A stretch of DNA of 64,000 bases. Source: Teratosphaeria epicoccoides. Its lineage: Eukaryota; Ascomycota; Dothideomycetes; Mycosphaerellales; Teratosphaeriaceae. The position numbers and the translations under genes were made by a program. The stretch is from the NCBI GenBank assembly GCA_021401465.1, contig JADDMT010000026.1, forward strand, positions 186,001-250,000. The letters are read 5' to 3'. Below the pieces are notes generated by a model, which did not search any database, was not told the origin of the DNA, and was given only the letters and a program-made list of their open reading frames with translations. This document shows, piece after piece, positions 1 through 10,351 of the stretch; position 1 is the stretch's first letter; the number at the start of each line of letters is the position of its first letter.

Positions 1-477
1 GATGGGCGGGTTGGCGGTCGAAGTGAAATGTGAAGGTGAGACGCGGGTGGCAGATGGGGACGAGACGGCGGATGGTGATGGAGCGAGATGTGCTGCACGT
101 GAATTGGGTGGTATCGCCTGCAAGGGTGGCAGAGTCATGCGTGTGTGCGCTTGTGATGCTCCTGACTCTCGTCGCATTTCTGGTGACTGACGCGAGGCCA
201 CGTGATATGCCTCGAGGGTGGGTGAGGTCATGTGCCGGTCGACATTACAAGTATTATTGTTGTTATTGTTGGGCGGTGGCAGATTGATCGCTCCTGCGCC
301 CAAACTGCTCGTCCGCCGCTCCTGCCCTTGCTCGTAGCATTGTCGCACGGAGGGCGGCGTTGTGCTCGAGAGGCCGGGGAGGGCGGCTGCTGCCTCGTGG
401 GCCGTCGAGGTGGCTTGCGCCTGCTGTTCCTTTTGCGACGGCTCCGGGTTGAGCAGGTTGGAAAGTGCGAACGACAT
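1..477 (-). CDS. Unrecognised gene, 5' part, runs off left edge
   Basis: On the minus strand a frame opens with ATG at 475-477 and has no stop codon down to position 1 (159 codons). The N-terminus reads MSFALSNLLNPEP, followed by a Gln/Ala-rich stretch and a run of five Asn near residues 71-75. No domain is recognisable in the visible part, so no function is assigned. The portion left of about position 260 may be intron rather than coding sequence, because composition changes and the translation loses protein-like character. A GT/CA-rich microsatellite lies just upstream of the ATG, where the 5' UTR would be. The open frame and protein-like start support a real gene; sequence to the left is needed to confirm it. 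Confidence 0.4.
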   Translation of the reverse strand, partial: MSFALSNLLNPEPSQKEQQAQATSTAHEAAAALPGLSSTTPPSVRQCYEQGQERRTSSLGAGAINLPPPNNNNNNTCNVDRHMTSPTLEAYHVASRQSPEMRRESGASQAHTRMTLPPLQAIPPNSRAAHLAPSPSAVSSPSATRVSPSHFTSTANPPI

Positions 478-912
478 GTTGTAGGTGGTGTGTGTGGGTG
501 TGTGTGGGTGTAGGTGTGTGGGTGTGTGTGGGTGTGTGTGGGTGTCTCTGTGTGTGTGTGTGTCGTCGCTCTGTCACGCGACTCGAATACGCATATTAAG
601 AAAAGCAATGAAGCAGAAATCTTGATTGCTGTTGTTGTTGTTTATTATCATTATCATCATTATGATGCGAGCCAGGAATTGAGGTCCAAGGGTCATGTCT
701 CAGATCGACAGGCAGGAGCGGGGCAGAGTGGAGTCCGTGCCTGCCATCCCTGTCTGGCTGCACACAAAAATTGGAAAGAGCAGACAGCGTGACGTCGGAA
801 GGCACCTCCGGTGCATAAGAAGCTTGCAGCAATGGCTCGCTTCGGGGAGGAGTCGTACTACATCGCTTGAACACCAACGTGCAATCATCACATGCTCGGA
901 GCATACTCCTAA
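478..912. other. Divergent intergenic region
   Basis: Spacer between the minus-strand partial gene and the plus-strand polyprenal reductase gene, so it should hold both promoters. Apart from the simple repeats at 487-562 and about 627-666, no gene is seen. Confidence 0.5.
487..562. repeat. GT-rich microsatellite
   Basis: Imperfect repeats of GTGTGTGG and GTGTGTGT run for about 75 bases. It sits directly upstream of the minus-strand ATG at 477 and so lies in that gene's presumed 5' UTR or promoter. A separate GTT/ATT/ATC-rich patch follows near 627-666. Confidence 0.85.
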
Positions 913-1985
913 ATGCCTCGCACCATGGACATCATCTCCCTCCTCCGCCTCTCCTACCTCGGAGCCGCCGCCGCAGTAAGCCCACCCCTCGTCGACCCAC
1001 CGTCAGCCCACAGTAGCTGATGGAGCCCCGCTAGGTCCTCACCGCCTTCTTCCTCCCACCCCTCCGCCACCGCTTCCTCGCCTACGGTCCCCGCGCCTCC
1101 TCCTCCTCCTCCTCCATCACTTCCTCCTCCTCCATCACTTCCTCCTCCACCACCAAAAAAGCCGCCAACAAACCGTCCGACACCGCGCCCTTCCTAGCCC
1201 TCCTCGACCGCATCGCCGAGCTCACGCTCCCGCACGACTGGTTCACGAGTTTCTACGCCATCAGCGTCGCTTGGTCCTTGTTCTGGGCTGCTCAGATCTT
1301 GACGGACGGAGCGGTGTTCCGCGCTGTGTGCGACCTTACAGATGAGACCAGAGGCCCGGGCATGGCCTGGAGGCAAGCGATGCTGCTGTGGCTTTTGATG
1401 CTGGTGCAGGGGGGCAGGAGGCTGTATGAGTGTCTGGCGTTGAATGCCGAATCGAAGAGTCGAATGTGGTTTGGGCATTGGTTGTTGGGCATTTTGTTCT
1501 ACGTGGGCACCAGCATTGCCGTGTGGGTGGAGGGCGTGTCGGCCCTGCGGAGGCACAGGTTCACGGCGGGAGATTTGGCGATAACCGCGCCGGACCTGAA
1601 GACGTTCGTCGGCACGATCTTGTTCATCCTTGCATCGGGCTGGCAGCGTGATTGTCATGCTTACTTGGCTTCTTTGAAGTCGAAGAAAGGACAGTCTGCG
1701 ACGAAAGAGGACGAGAAGGGCAACGACGGGTACAAGCTGCCCTCGCACCCCGCCTTCGCGAGATTGATCGCGCCGCACTACACCGCCGAGTGCGTCATAT
1801 ACCTCGCTTTGGCCATCACTGGTGCGACTGAGCGGTCATGGATCAACAGGACGTTGTTCTGTGCTCTGGTCTTCGTGGCTACGAATCTCGGTGTGACGGC
1901 CCACGGGACCAAGGCGTGGTACGAGCGGCGCTTTGACAAAGAGGCTGTGGCAGGCAAGTGGAGCATGATCCCTTTTGTCTTCTGA
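913..1985 (+). CDS. DFG10: Polyprenal reductase (DFG10/SRD5A3 family)
   Basis: Predicted ER-membrane reductase of the steroid 5-alpha-reductase family. This family acts in making dolichol from polyprenol, the lipid carrier for N-glycosylation. Exon 1 is 913-975 and exon 2 is 1035-1985; the intron 976-1034 (59 nt) begins GTAAGC, ends CTAG and is phase 0, giving 337 residues. A second in-frame ATG at 925 is an alternative start. Several hydrophobic segments are visible. The C-terminus HGTKAWYERRF...MIPFVF matches the conserved end of the family, where the NADPH-linked catalytic domain lies. A serine-rich insert near residues 40-60 is encoded by TCC repeats at about 1094-1155 and looks like a lineage-specific loop. 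The 5' part is very C-rich compared with the rest. Confidence 0.85.
1094..1155 (+). repeat. TCC trinucleotide repeat inside DFG10 exon 2
   Basis: Runs of TCC interrupted by a twice-repeated ATCACT encode a poly-Ser stretch. The frame stays open, so length changes by whole codons would be tolerated. Confidence 0.8.
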
Positions 1986-4748
1986 CTATTTGCGCAGTGA
2001 GTGACTCCCTGCGCCTGCTTTTTCGCCAGATCTGCCCACGTCAGCGGCTTGCAGAGACAAGGGCAGCTCACCACGGCCGTTGCACGTGGCGAAGCAATTG
2101 ATTGGCAAATTGAGATCGGACTCTGTGTACGGGGCGAGCACGCCAACAGCTCTCGGAAGATCTTGAACTCCAAGCCCCACTCGGCGATGCTGGAATTCGA
2201 GGAGTCCTTCGCCCATATGTCAGGTATGCAATGACACGAATGTATCGAACTCTTACTTCCTTGATACTCTGAGAATCGAACAGTCGCTGTGACGGGGAAC
2301 GAGGTCGAATCCGCCGAGGCACGACAATCGTCTGGCCGTTGCGTATGGGTGTTTTGATCAACGCGTGGGAGAAGGATTGCGCGCAGTCTGGGGCGCTGGA
2401 TGGTCAGTGTCTTTGAGCGTTTGTTGGCAGGAAGGCTGTGCCGGGGACCGTAGTGGGGTCTGCTGGTTGGTTGTGATCCTACTGGAAGGACGAGTCGAGG
2501 GCTTTTCATAGCACGTGGATGGGTCGGCTGGTTCGGTCGATCGGCCTGGTGTGCGACCGGCTGGGTGCATGAAGAAGCCGTTGCGGAGTCGATGTGGCGA
2601 GGATCAGATCGATCTGCTCGCAAACGTTCATATGCCAGCTGTGTCGATGTGCCATGCATCGGATGGAAAATGGCAATCTCCATGGTATGTATACCCTCAG
2701 TATACCAGTCAGGGCTGCCTGATCCTCGCTCGCGCTACAACTCTTAAAGCATCGCTCAGTGTAGGTCATCCTCCTGGCCTAAATACACACATACAACGGA
2801 TCGCAAGAAAACGAACACACACGAGTCCGCGTCGCCGCCCAGATCCCACACAAGCCGCAACCCGTCCACCCCGCTCATCTACAGTAGTTGTACCCCGCGA
2901 ACCTCATCGAAGCCCGCCCCCCCCCATCAAACATCTCGTGGACTGCCATCCTTGAACCACCCGACCCGCGCACTTCTCATGCATCAGTCGATTGGTTGAC
3001 GCGGCCGAATGCTCATTGACAGCTTGCACTGCGTGGCGACTGCCTGCTAACAGTGGACTTGACTGGTAAAGCTTTGAACCGGTTGCGATATTTCGATTGA
3101 AGCAACATGTGTTAACTCTACCTGTTAAGCAGGTGATGAGGTTAATGGCGGGTGGAATCGCTGACATCGGCTCGGATTCCGACTTCGCACCCGGGAAGGA
3201 TATTCTTGAAGACCTGTCGTCGACCACAGCTCTGCCTCAGTATTCGTCAGTGGAACTTTGTGCAAAGAGCAGCTCATGCCCTTTGAAGTGCCCAAGCCCT
3301 CGAATCTGGTGCGCGCTCGTGGGGCCAGGCTGCAGACCAGTATTAAATCCAGCATTTTGCTCGATTAGCAAAGCTCCTGGCAGTCAGACAGACTTCCCGG
3401 AGGCTGACAGCAGCAATCCTTGCTATGAGCGACGTCGATGCCTCACGAATGGATCCGTGGGTACTGAGACAGTGCCATCAACGTGACCGCACCCATAAGG
3501 AGCCCTCGCCATTGAAGAAAGCCGTGCACAATTCCGATCCGTGATTTTGGGCGACGGCTTACAAGCTCCAGCATAGTCCTCCTGGATTTCTATATCGGCA
3601 TACCTCCTGACACACCCTCCCATGCCAGCTCACGAGTCGGGGTTTCCCGGAAACGGCGGCCTGGCCCCCGTCGGATCCATATGATTGCACGTTTGCGAAA
3701 AGTCAATCTTGAGCATATTGTTCACAACATTGACGTGCCACCTGAACTCCCACCACGCGTGTGAAGGATGGGCGGCTGTTGAATGGTAGGTCAATGATCA
3801 GCATATTGCTTATTAGGAGGAATTCCGTGTGGAGGGAGTTCCACATAGGACATACTCTGATACTGCGCTCTGACCTTGCCTTGAGAGGTACGCTCCGTGT
3901 CTGCGGCTGCCGTTCGCGCAGTTGGCGGGTGAGTTCCCGTCATACCGGGCGGTAGCATCCCAGCGACCACTTTCGATCTCGTCCCACGGCCAATTGCATG
4001 CTGCAATACAAACGTCAGCGTGTTGTACCGATAAATGGAGACGCAGTTGACGGCTGACCTTCCGGGCAACTGGCATATTTGGGGCCAGCGACTCTAGGCT
4101 GGCCTGCGACAAGTACCATTTTCGGTTCCAGTGTGGCGACGCCAGCTACGCGTTTGAACAGCTGATGGGGATGGTCTTGAGTCCCTTCTGTCAACTCGAT
4201 ATCTTCCGTAGCGTCATTTCTGTGCGATGTCCAACCATACCCACGTACGGCCGGAGCCATTGTTGCTGAGCTCCTTCCATCCCATCAGTGTATACATCAA
4301 GATCATTGCAGAAGACCTGTGCGCGGCGAACTGCGCCGCACGTTGCTAGTAGAGCGCCATAGCACAGAGATCTCCAGGCGCCCACCGCGCTCAAACGCAC
4401 ACGCATGGGAACTTGTCGACGCTGAGCCAAGAAGATCGCTCGATCCTTCTTAAGAAACCATTTCTAGGCATCTTTTCGGGCCTTATCCCTGAGCCCGACA
4501 CACGGTATTTGCTGGCAGGAAGCGCTTCGGAGTCACGCGCGTGAGCCTTGGCACCAAGCCGTAGCGAGCGGAGAACCGTCAAGTTTCATCCAGCAGAGCA
4601 TGATCGCGGCTTCCAGCGGCAACGCCAAAAGGCCACTGATCCCGACATAACTCGCCCCCTACCCACACCTGCTAATCCTTTACAATCCGCACACTCCACT
4701 CACACTAGAATCTGCGCAGAATGCAACACGGGTCCCAATCAGCGCACA
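1986..4748. other. 2.8-kb region without recognisable genes
   Basis: Both strands were read. Only short or overlapping open frames occur, none with family motifs, a signal peptide or convincing splice structure. A tract of seven C lies near 2919. No transposon, rRNA or tRNA feature was recognised. It is the longest featureless stretch in the window. Confidence 0.45.
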
Positions 4749-5021
4749 ATGAGGCTCTCCGTCACCGCCGCCACTTTACTCCTCACGAGCATCGGTTCCG
4801 CTGCTGGAGACCCCACTCGATGTCGCTGCGCCGGAAGAGAGTTTTATTTTGACGACAAAGGTACACGTGAGATCTGCGAGGCCTTCACCGAAACGACGCT
4901 CACCGCCGTCACGCCCATATTTTGCGATGCGCCGACGGGTCGCTCCTTCGTCGAATCTGACTGGAGACTGGCATGTATAACCAAGGGCCTTCCGGATGTG
5001 AAGTGTGGCCAAAAGGGCTAG
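4749..5021 (+). CDS. Small secreted six-cysteine protein (copy A)
   Basis: Single-exon 90-residue protein. Residues 1 to about 19 form a signal peptide (MRLSVTAATLLLTSIGSAAG) and the mature part begins near DPTRC. Six cysteines lie at 25, 27, 43, 59, 76 and 86, starting with a CxC pair, which suggests a compact disulphide-bonded fold. I chose the internal ATG at 4749 over the upstream open frame because the hydrophobic signal peptide starts exactly there. It is a tandem paralogue of the gene at 5744-6016: identical length, same cysteine plan, about 720 bp apart on the same strand. The family is not one I recognise. Secreted cysteine-rich proteins of this kind in plant-associated fungi are often effectors, but that role is inference. 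Confidence 0.75.
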   Translation: MRLSVTAATLLLTSIGSAAGDPTRCRCAGREFYFDDKGTREICEAFTETTLTAVTPIFCDAPTGRSFVESDWRLACITKGLPDVKCGQKG

Positions 5022-5743
5022 AGAGGGAGAGGCGAGAGATGGTGTCAGGCGGGGCAGGGTCGTCGGTAAGGTAGGTCGGGGTTTAAGTTATCGGGTGATG
5101 GAGTCGCTGACGAAGACAGGGTCGTGGTGCAACTAGCTGGTGTGCTTTTGAGTCGGGGTGCGCTTATGGTTCTGTTTTGTCGACAGCTGGAATGCACAGT
5201 CCTCATTCGAGCGGTGAGGGCACTGGAGGGCGCTATTATGACCAGACAGTTGACATATGGAAACCCACTGAAATACGGGATTTTGCCACTAGATTGACTG
5301 GTGTCCATATTGCTAGTCATGATATGGCGTGAATGCTCCGGTGCTCTTGATCGCGACTTGATCGCGATTCTCAAACAATCGGTTCTGTGTTCCTATCTTT
5401 CGACTGTGTCCAGAGCTCCAGTGCCGATACCAAGCAAGGCATGGACGGCTTCGGGTACTAGGTCGTGACACTTGGCAAAAGACAAAAGCGACCGAAAATG
5501 ACATGGATGCGGACCCGGGCGGAGCAGTTGTCTCAATGTAGCTCCTGCCTGGGGCACCCAACCACAACAGATCCTCGATATGATCGTAGCTCTTGCCCGG
5601 AGCATCCGAGCACAATGTGGCCTCGATAGCTCCCACATGTGCACATTGGTCTGCACCCTACCTATTTCAAGGATCCAATTCCACCACATTTCAACAGCAT
5701 CCTCCGCCAAGATAGAAACAACGCACAAATCGACGCACTCAAC
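5022..5743. other. Spacer between the tandem secreted-protein genes
   Basis: About 720 bp with no convincing gene. A minus-strand open frame at 5393-6328 overlaps the second secreted-protein gene antisense and shows no family features. Confidence 0.5.
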
Positions 5744-6016
5744 ATGAAGCTCTCCACCACCCTCCTCATCGCCAGCCTGGCCACCGCAGCCTGCGCAGTA
5801 AACGGCCCAATCTGCATTTGCACAACCGCCAACGGCCAGCCCATCGACTACCCGACTGAGAAGGCCTGTGGAAGCTTCGACTCTGCCCAAGTCAAGCCGA
5901 GAGGACAATATGTGGTCTGTGAAGCCGCCGCACAATCGTATTTTGAGGAAACAACTTGGCAAACGCAGTGTAAACGCTATGGGGCTCCAGGCGGGAGATG
6001 CGGTCCGCGCGAATAG
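5744..6016 (+). CDS. Small secreted six-cysteine protein (copy B)
   Basis: Single-exon 90-residue protein, paralogue of the gene at 4749-5021. The signal peptide is MKLSTTLLIASLATAACA. Mature cysteines lie at 24, 26, 42, 59, 76 and 86, against 25, 27, 43, 59, 76 and 86 in copy A. Shared features include the CxC opening, an aromatic-rich S-[FY]-x-E segment before the fifth cysteine (SFVESDW in A, SYFEETTW in B) and a short Gly/Lys/Arg-rich tail after the last cysteine. Between the cysteines the two copies differ strongly, so the duplication is old or the pair diverged quickly. The ATG at 5744 starts the signal peptide. Function is unknown; an effector-like role is inference. Confidence 0.75.
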   Translation: MKLSTTLLIASLATAACAVNGPICICTTANGQPIDYPTEKACGSFDSAQVKPRGQYVVCEAAAQSYFEETTWQTQCKRYGAPGGRCGPRE

Positions 6017-6465
6017 ACACGGAAGCGGTGTGCACGGCAGACGAAGAAATCGGCAGGGCAGTCTTTTCGGGTCAACACGAGTGAAAGGAGAAGTCTTGCT
6101 GATTGAAGTCGTGTGAGACGCAGTCTGCCGTCTTTTGGAGTCGCTTCTGATCCGCTTTTCGACGACTGTCCCACAGTCCTTACCGAGTCGCAAGGGCAGC
6201 GAACGGGAGGCTCGAGAGAATACATCTTGCGAAGTTATTCTGGGTCGCGGCGCTTGATTGTGTGGCGTTGGGGCTGCCAGCCATGGTGTTTGGGTGACCG
6301 ATTGGCTTGATCTGGACCGTTTAGGCAAGCACTCCTGCTGTTGGATTCTAAAACAATCTGCCCAAAGTTCCGGTGCCAGCGTAGGCGACTCCGTGCGTTG
6401 TGGTGGATGAGTGGATATGGTCGGCTCTGCATCGTAGATGTATGCAACTTCTCATGGCGCTCTCC
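6017..6465. other. Intergenic, nothing recognised
   Basis: Convergent spacer between secreted protein B (+) and RRP4 (-). No repeat or gene was recognised. Confidence 0.5.
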
Positions 6466-7452
6466 TCATCCGGATGACAGAACAAGTTCGACAATCTGCC
6501 TGCCCTTAACACCACCGACATACTCTCCATCGCCTGCACCGTCATCCAATTGCAGACACGCCTCATATGCCCTCCTGACTCCTTCCTCATCCACCTTCAC
6601 ACCACCTTCCATCAACGCCCGCATGCATCCCGCCACTCTCGCGATCTCCCTCCTCGTCTCCGCCGAGATCGTTTCGTTCTGGCTCGAATAGACACTTGTG
6701 CTCGCCGCCTCTTCTAAGCGGTTGAGCCCAACTTCACTCTTCTCCTGCTCCGCCACGTGCTTCGAGATCCAAATGTACCCATTCACCCCAAGAATAATGT
6801 CCAGCTCGTCTCCTCGTGCAGTCTGCAGCGTGAAGATCTGCCGTTTAGCGCGCACGACTCCCGCGCCACCCCCGGTCCCGCTGACGGACATGAAGTATCC
6901 ATTGCGGAGCTTGCCGTAACGCAGGCTGCGTGTGTGCAAGGCAGCGCTGCCGTCTTGGAACAGAGATTGGACTTCAGCAACAAGGAGCTCGCCTTCGTTG
7001 AAGAAGGCGCGGATGTTCAACTCGTCGACGCTCGTTCGCTTTCGCAAGGCGCCGCCGGGGAGGTTAATGCTGCTGAGAGGTAGATTCGCCAAAAGAGGTG
7101 CAGCTACGTCGACTTTCCATCTCCGACTCTGAACTTCCGTGATCCTGCCGATAACCAAGTCACCGATTTCCGGTGTGTATCTCGCCCGCAGTGGCACAAC
7201 CGATAGCAGCTTGTTTGTCTTTTGCAGTGTTCCAGCCAATGTCGACTGTATCGCTGTTGTTTCTGGGGCAGCGAAGGTGCCGTGGCCGCGCATCCATTGC
7301 GGATCCTCGGTCACGATCTGGCCAGGCGTGATGATGTTGGTCTTGGGGGCGTAGGCGGATGGCAGCTCGTCGATGTCCATGTCGTCGCCATCTTCGGCGA
7401 CGGAGAGCGGTGGAGGAGCCACTGGGGCCGGCGGCGTGATGATCAGGGGCAT
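6466..7452 (-). CDS. RRP4: Exosome complex cap subunit Rrp4
   Basis: Intronless 328-residue RNA-binding cap subunit of the RNA exosome, the 3'-5' RNA processing and decay machine of nucleus and cytoplasm. Order seen: a proline-rich N-terminus, the conserved exosome N-terminal segment ([20 protein letters not shown]), an S1-type beta barrel from about residue 90 ([14 protein letters not shown]) to about 165, then a KH-type region around residues 185-240 ([19 protein letters not shown]). Length is close to that of yeast and human Rrp4. It is transcribed away from the gene at 8128, sharing a 675-bp divergent promoter region. The window also holds an AIR-type TRAMP subunit (61537-63840), a partner complex of the exosome. 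Confidence 0.93.
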   Translation of the reverse strand: MPLIITPPAPVAPPPLSVAEDGDDMDIDELPSAYAPKTNIITPGQIVTEDPQWMRGHGTFAAPETTAIQSTLAGTLQKTNKLLSVVPLRARYTPEIGDLVIGRITEVQSRRWKVDVAAPLLANLPLSSINLPGGALRKRTSVDELNIRAFFNEGELLVAEVQSLFQDGSAALHTRSLRYGKLRNGYFMSVSGTGGGAGVVRAKRQIFTLQTARGDELDIILGVNGYIWISKHVAEQEKSEVGLNRLEEAASTSVYSSQNETISAETRREIARVAGCMRALMEGGVKVDEEGVRRAYEACLQLDDGAGDGEYVGGVKGRQIVELVLSSG

Positions 7453-8127
7453 CCTCGCTGGCGGCGGGCTTCACTTCATTTTGGAGCGGAATGGTGGAAA
7501 AGTCGCAGCTACATCAATGCTGGAAAGAGAGAAGATCTGATTGGCTACGGAAGTACGGACGCTAGTTTGCGACGAAGCGGTGAAATACAGACCGACAGGA
7601 AATATGCACCGTCCCAGCACCACACCCCTAGCATCATCCTTGCTCCGCTCAAACACCGTCCTTGCTCCGTGGAGGAGATGTAATTGCACCATCTTCCTTT
7701 CGACTCATACAAGATACATAGCAAGGTGAGGAAGCAGAGAGCACATCTTGAAGCGACTGACTCTCGATCGTTCCGTCCATCCTCGCAAGATGGGTCCCCC
7801 TCGAGCATAGTCAGTCGCAGCCCTTCCGACCCAACTCCTTCCCTTATGGTGAGTATGCCCATCTGCTTTCACTGAGTCTTCTTCCATTCCATTGTCCTCG
7901 AGACAGCGCGGCTCCGCTTCCGTCGACACAACTCGCATTCCAAGCCGAGCGTCATCGCAGGCGTGACTCTAGCGAAACAAAGGCAAGAATGACGACGGGA
8001 GTTATGAAGAGCCTCCTTTCATGTTGATATCAGAGGACTGCTGTGCGGCACCATAGAAGACCTCTGCGTCCTGACTATCACAATACATCGCACTTCAAAG
8101 ACGTACGCCGTCAAAGATAGCTACAAC
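7453..8127. other. Divergent promoter region, RRP4 and the 8128 gene
   Basis: 675-bp spacer between two gene starts. Short frames only; no repeat or RNA gene recognised. Confidence 0.5.
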
Positions 8128-10338
8128 ATGGCTGACGCAGTTGATAAACCCATGGTTGATAACACGTCGACAGTAGATGGCCACACTGCTGCGCTTGTGG
8201 AAAACTTCCAAGGTGGCAAAAAGCGCAAGGCGTCCATTGAAATCCCTGCCGACCCGGATGAACAGCCAGAGAAGAAGAGGAGGAAAGCATCGGCAAAGAA
8301 AGGCGTAGCAAAGCCTGTGAAGCCGAAGAAAAAAGCTGCACCGAAAAAGGTACGTCGAATCATTTACTTGGACACTGACATTGTCCTTCCGAGCTGACTT
8401 CATTGCAAGAACGTCAAAGCAGACAAGGATGTTTCACCAGACCCGGTCGGACGGCCGTTCACCCTCCCGGGTTTGGCAAAAGCTGAGGACGAGCAGCCAG
8501 CTAAGCGTTACAGGACGCTGCTCGAAGACCTCATCGAGGCAATGTGGCAAGAAGAAGCCATCGACAGCCCGACTTACCACAGCAAACTGATATCGATGCC
8601 ATTCGAAGAGCTATATCCAACTTCGGTCTACTGCAAGGCGATGCATTACCTGGAGACGGCAATATCCCAACTCGATCGCATCGCTATTATGGCGAGGCAT
8701 GAAGCTGAGCTATCGGCCCAGAAACTGGAGAAAGCCAAGAAGGAGGCGGCGAGGGAGGAAAGAATCCAGCGTGATGCTGCCAAGGCAAGCGGCGTCAGGT
8801 ATGAGATGTGGAAGAGGATCAAGTCAGAAGCGGTGGAGGCCTACGAGGCGTCGACTGCGCGCTCTCAGCAGAAGCTGATCAGGGAATTCGGGAGCGAGGA
8901 GAAGGCCAAGACTTCTCTCTTTCATGAGCTTATGCGGCAGTACCGTGAGGACGAGGAAGAGGCCGAGCACTTCTTTGATCCCGAGATCCCGGAATCTGCG
9001 ACAAAAGCGGATCAGGAGGGTGGTGAGGCGGCACAAGAAGCTGCGGTCGAGCGTGATGATTCAGCTCAGCCACAAACAGCTTCCGTGTCCCTAGCGGAGC
9101 TGGAACTCGCTCAGAATGAGGTGCCCAAGCCTACGGCGCAGACCTTCCCGGATGAGCTCAGAGAAGCAGTGGCTCAGCCGGTCACCACCACTAAGACCCA
9201 GCCAGAAGACGATGTAGCTGCCGCTTCTAATGCATCAGTTTTCGATGAAGAGCAGGCCGAGCCTCCGATGAGCGCTAAGGTACGCGAGGCGAAAGTCAAC
9301 CGGCTTCTTGCGCAGATCAATGCCGGTGTGCCGGAAGAGTCGACTACACCAAGGCCCGCGATGTCTGCAGCTACTATGCAGGTAAGCGGGCCATCTGAGA
9401 ACGTAGAGGTGTACGAATCCTCCGCGGTGCCCACGGGACCTCTCAGACTGCCGCCGCCAGGAGTCAGCTTGCCTGGACTGTTTGCTGAGCCGCCGAAGCT
9501 GGCACCAGCTGCGTCAAGCCAGCCAGTAGTGGAGCAGGATGCGGCAAAGCCGGCTAGTGAGCAGGGCCATGTAGTCGTTGAATCCTCTGCTGCAGTGACG
9601 AGCGAGGTGACCGTTTCTCATGCAATGGAAGGTATGAGTGGCACAGCATCAAACAGGGAGCCGGAGCTGGTCCGAGAGGAAGTCATGGACCCACCGCCTG
9701 CTAGACAGACACAACGCTTGGCATTGCCACCCGCATCAGCAGCAATTGGCTCACGGACTCCCATTGCAGCGTTATCAGGTTCAGGATCGAGCATTGCTCC
9801 CTACCGTCGTCCAAGCGAAAGACTGGAAGATGAAACGGATTATGATGATAGCCCGGTCCAGGGCGCGTTCGATACCAACAGTGCGCCTGCGGCTGCATCT
9901 GCGGAGCAGGAAGGGAAGGATAATGGAAAAGAGGATCATGACGAGGAGCTATTTGGTGCCGAGGATGGGAGTGATGCGAACCCGTACGAAGACGAGGACG
10001 CTGAGCAGGGTGATGATGAGCCTGATGATCACAATACCAAGCATGCCGATCAAAATGACGAAGACGCAGAGCAGGCCGATGATGAGGATGTCGAGGAAGA
10101 CGATCAATTGGCGGATCACTTGGCGGACCAATTGGCGGATCAGGTTGATGAGGATGATGATGAAGAAGTGGCTTACGAGGATCAATATGGAGCTCAGGAC
10201 GATGAGGATGAGTATGGCGGTGAGAACGAAGAAGAGGAACAAGACGTGGTTGAGAAAGATGCAGATGATGAGGGGAGTCGGTGGCTCAGGGAGCATGGGA
10301 TGAAGAGGCCTAAGATGCCACCGGGCTGGAAGTACTGA
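8128..10338 (+). CDS. Unrecognised charged protein with acidic C-terminus
   Basis: Two exons, 8128-8349 and 8410-10338, with a 60-nt phase-0 intron (GTACGT...GCAAG), give 716 residues. Residues about 30-80 are Lys-rich (KKRKAS, EKKRRKAS, KPKKKAAPKK) and look like nuclear localisation signals. A more ordered segment around residues 100-230 is rich in Leu, Glu and Lys and probably helical or coiled coil (TLLEDLIEAMWQEEAIDSPT; AELSAQKLEKAKKEAAREE). The middle is low-complexity and the last ~150 residues are dominated by Asp and Glu with a short repeat (LADHLADQLADQ). I recognise no catalytic family. A nuclear chromatin or nucleolar role would fit the composition but is inference. The next gene starts 13 nt after this stop codon on the same strand. 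Confidence 0.75.
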
Positions 10339-10351
10339 ACGTATTGCGGTA

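Noticed and set aside
1778..2683. 301-codon minus-strand frame overlapping the DFG10 3' end
   Set aside because: Antisense to conserved coding sequence, no domain, composition unlike a folded protein.
5393..6328. 311-codon minus-strand frame over secreted protein B
   Set aside because: No domain; the opposite strand carries a signal peptide and cysteine pattern shared with its paralogue.
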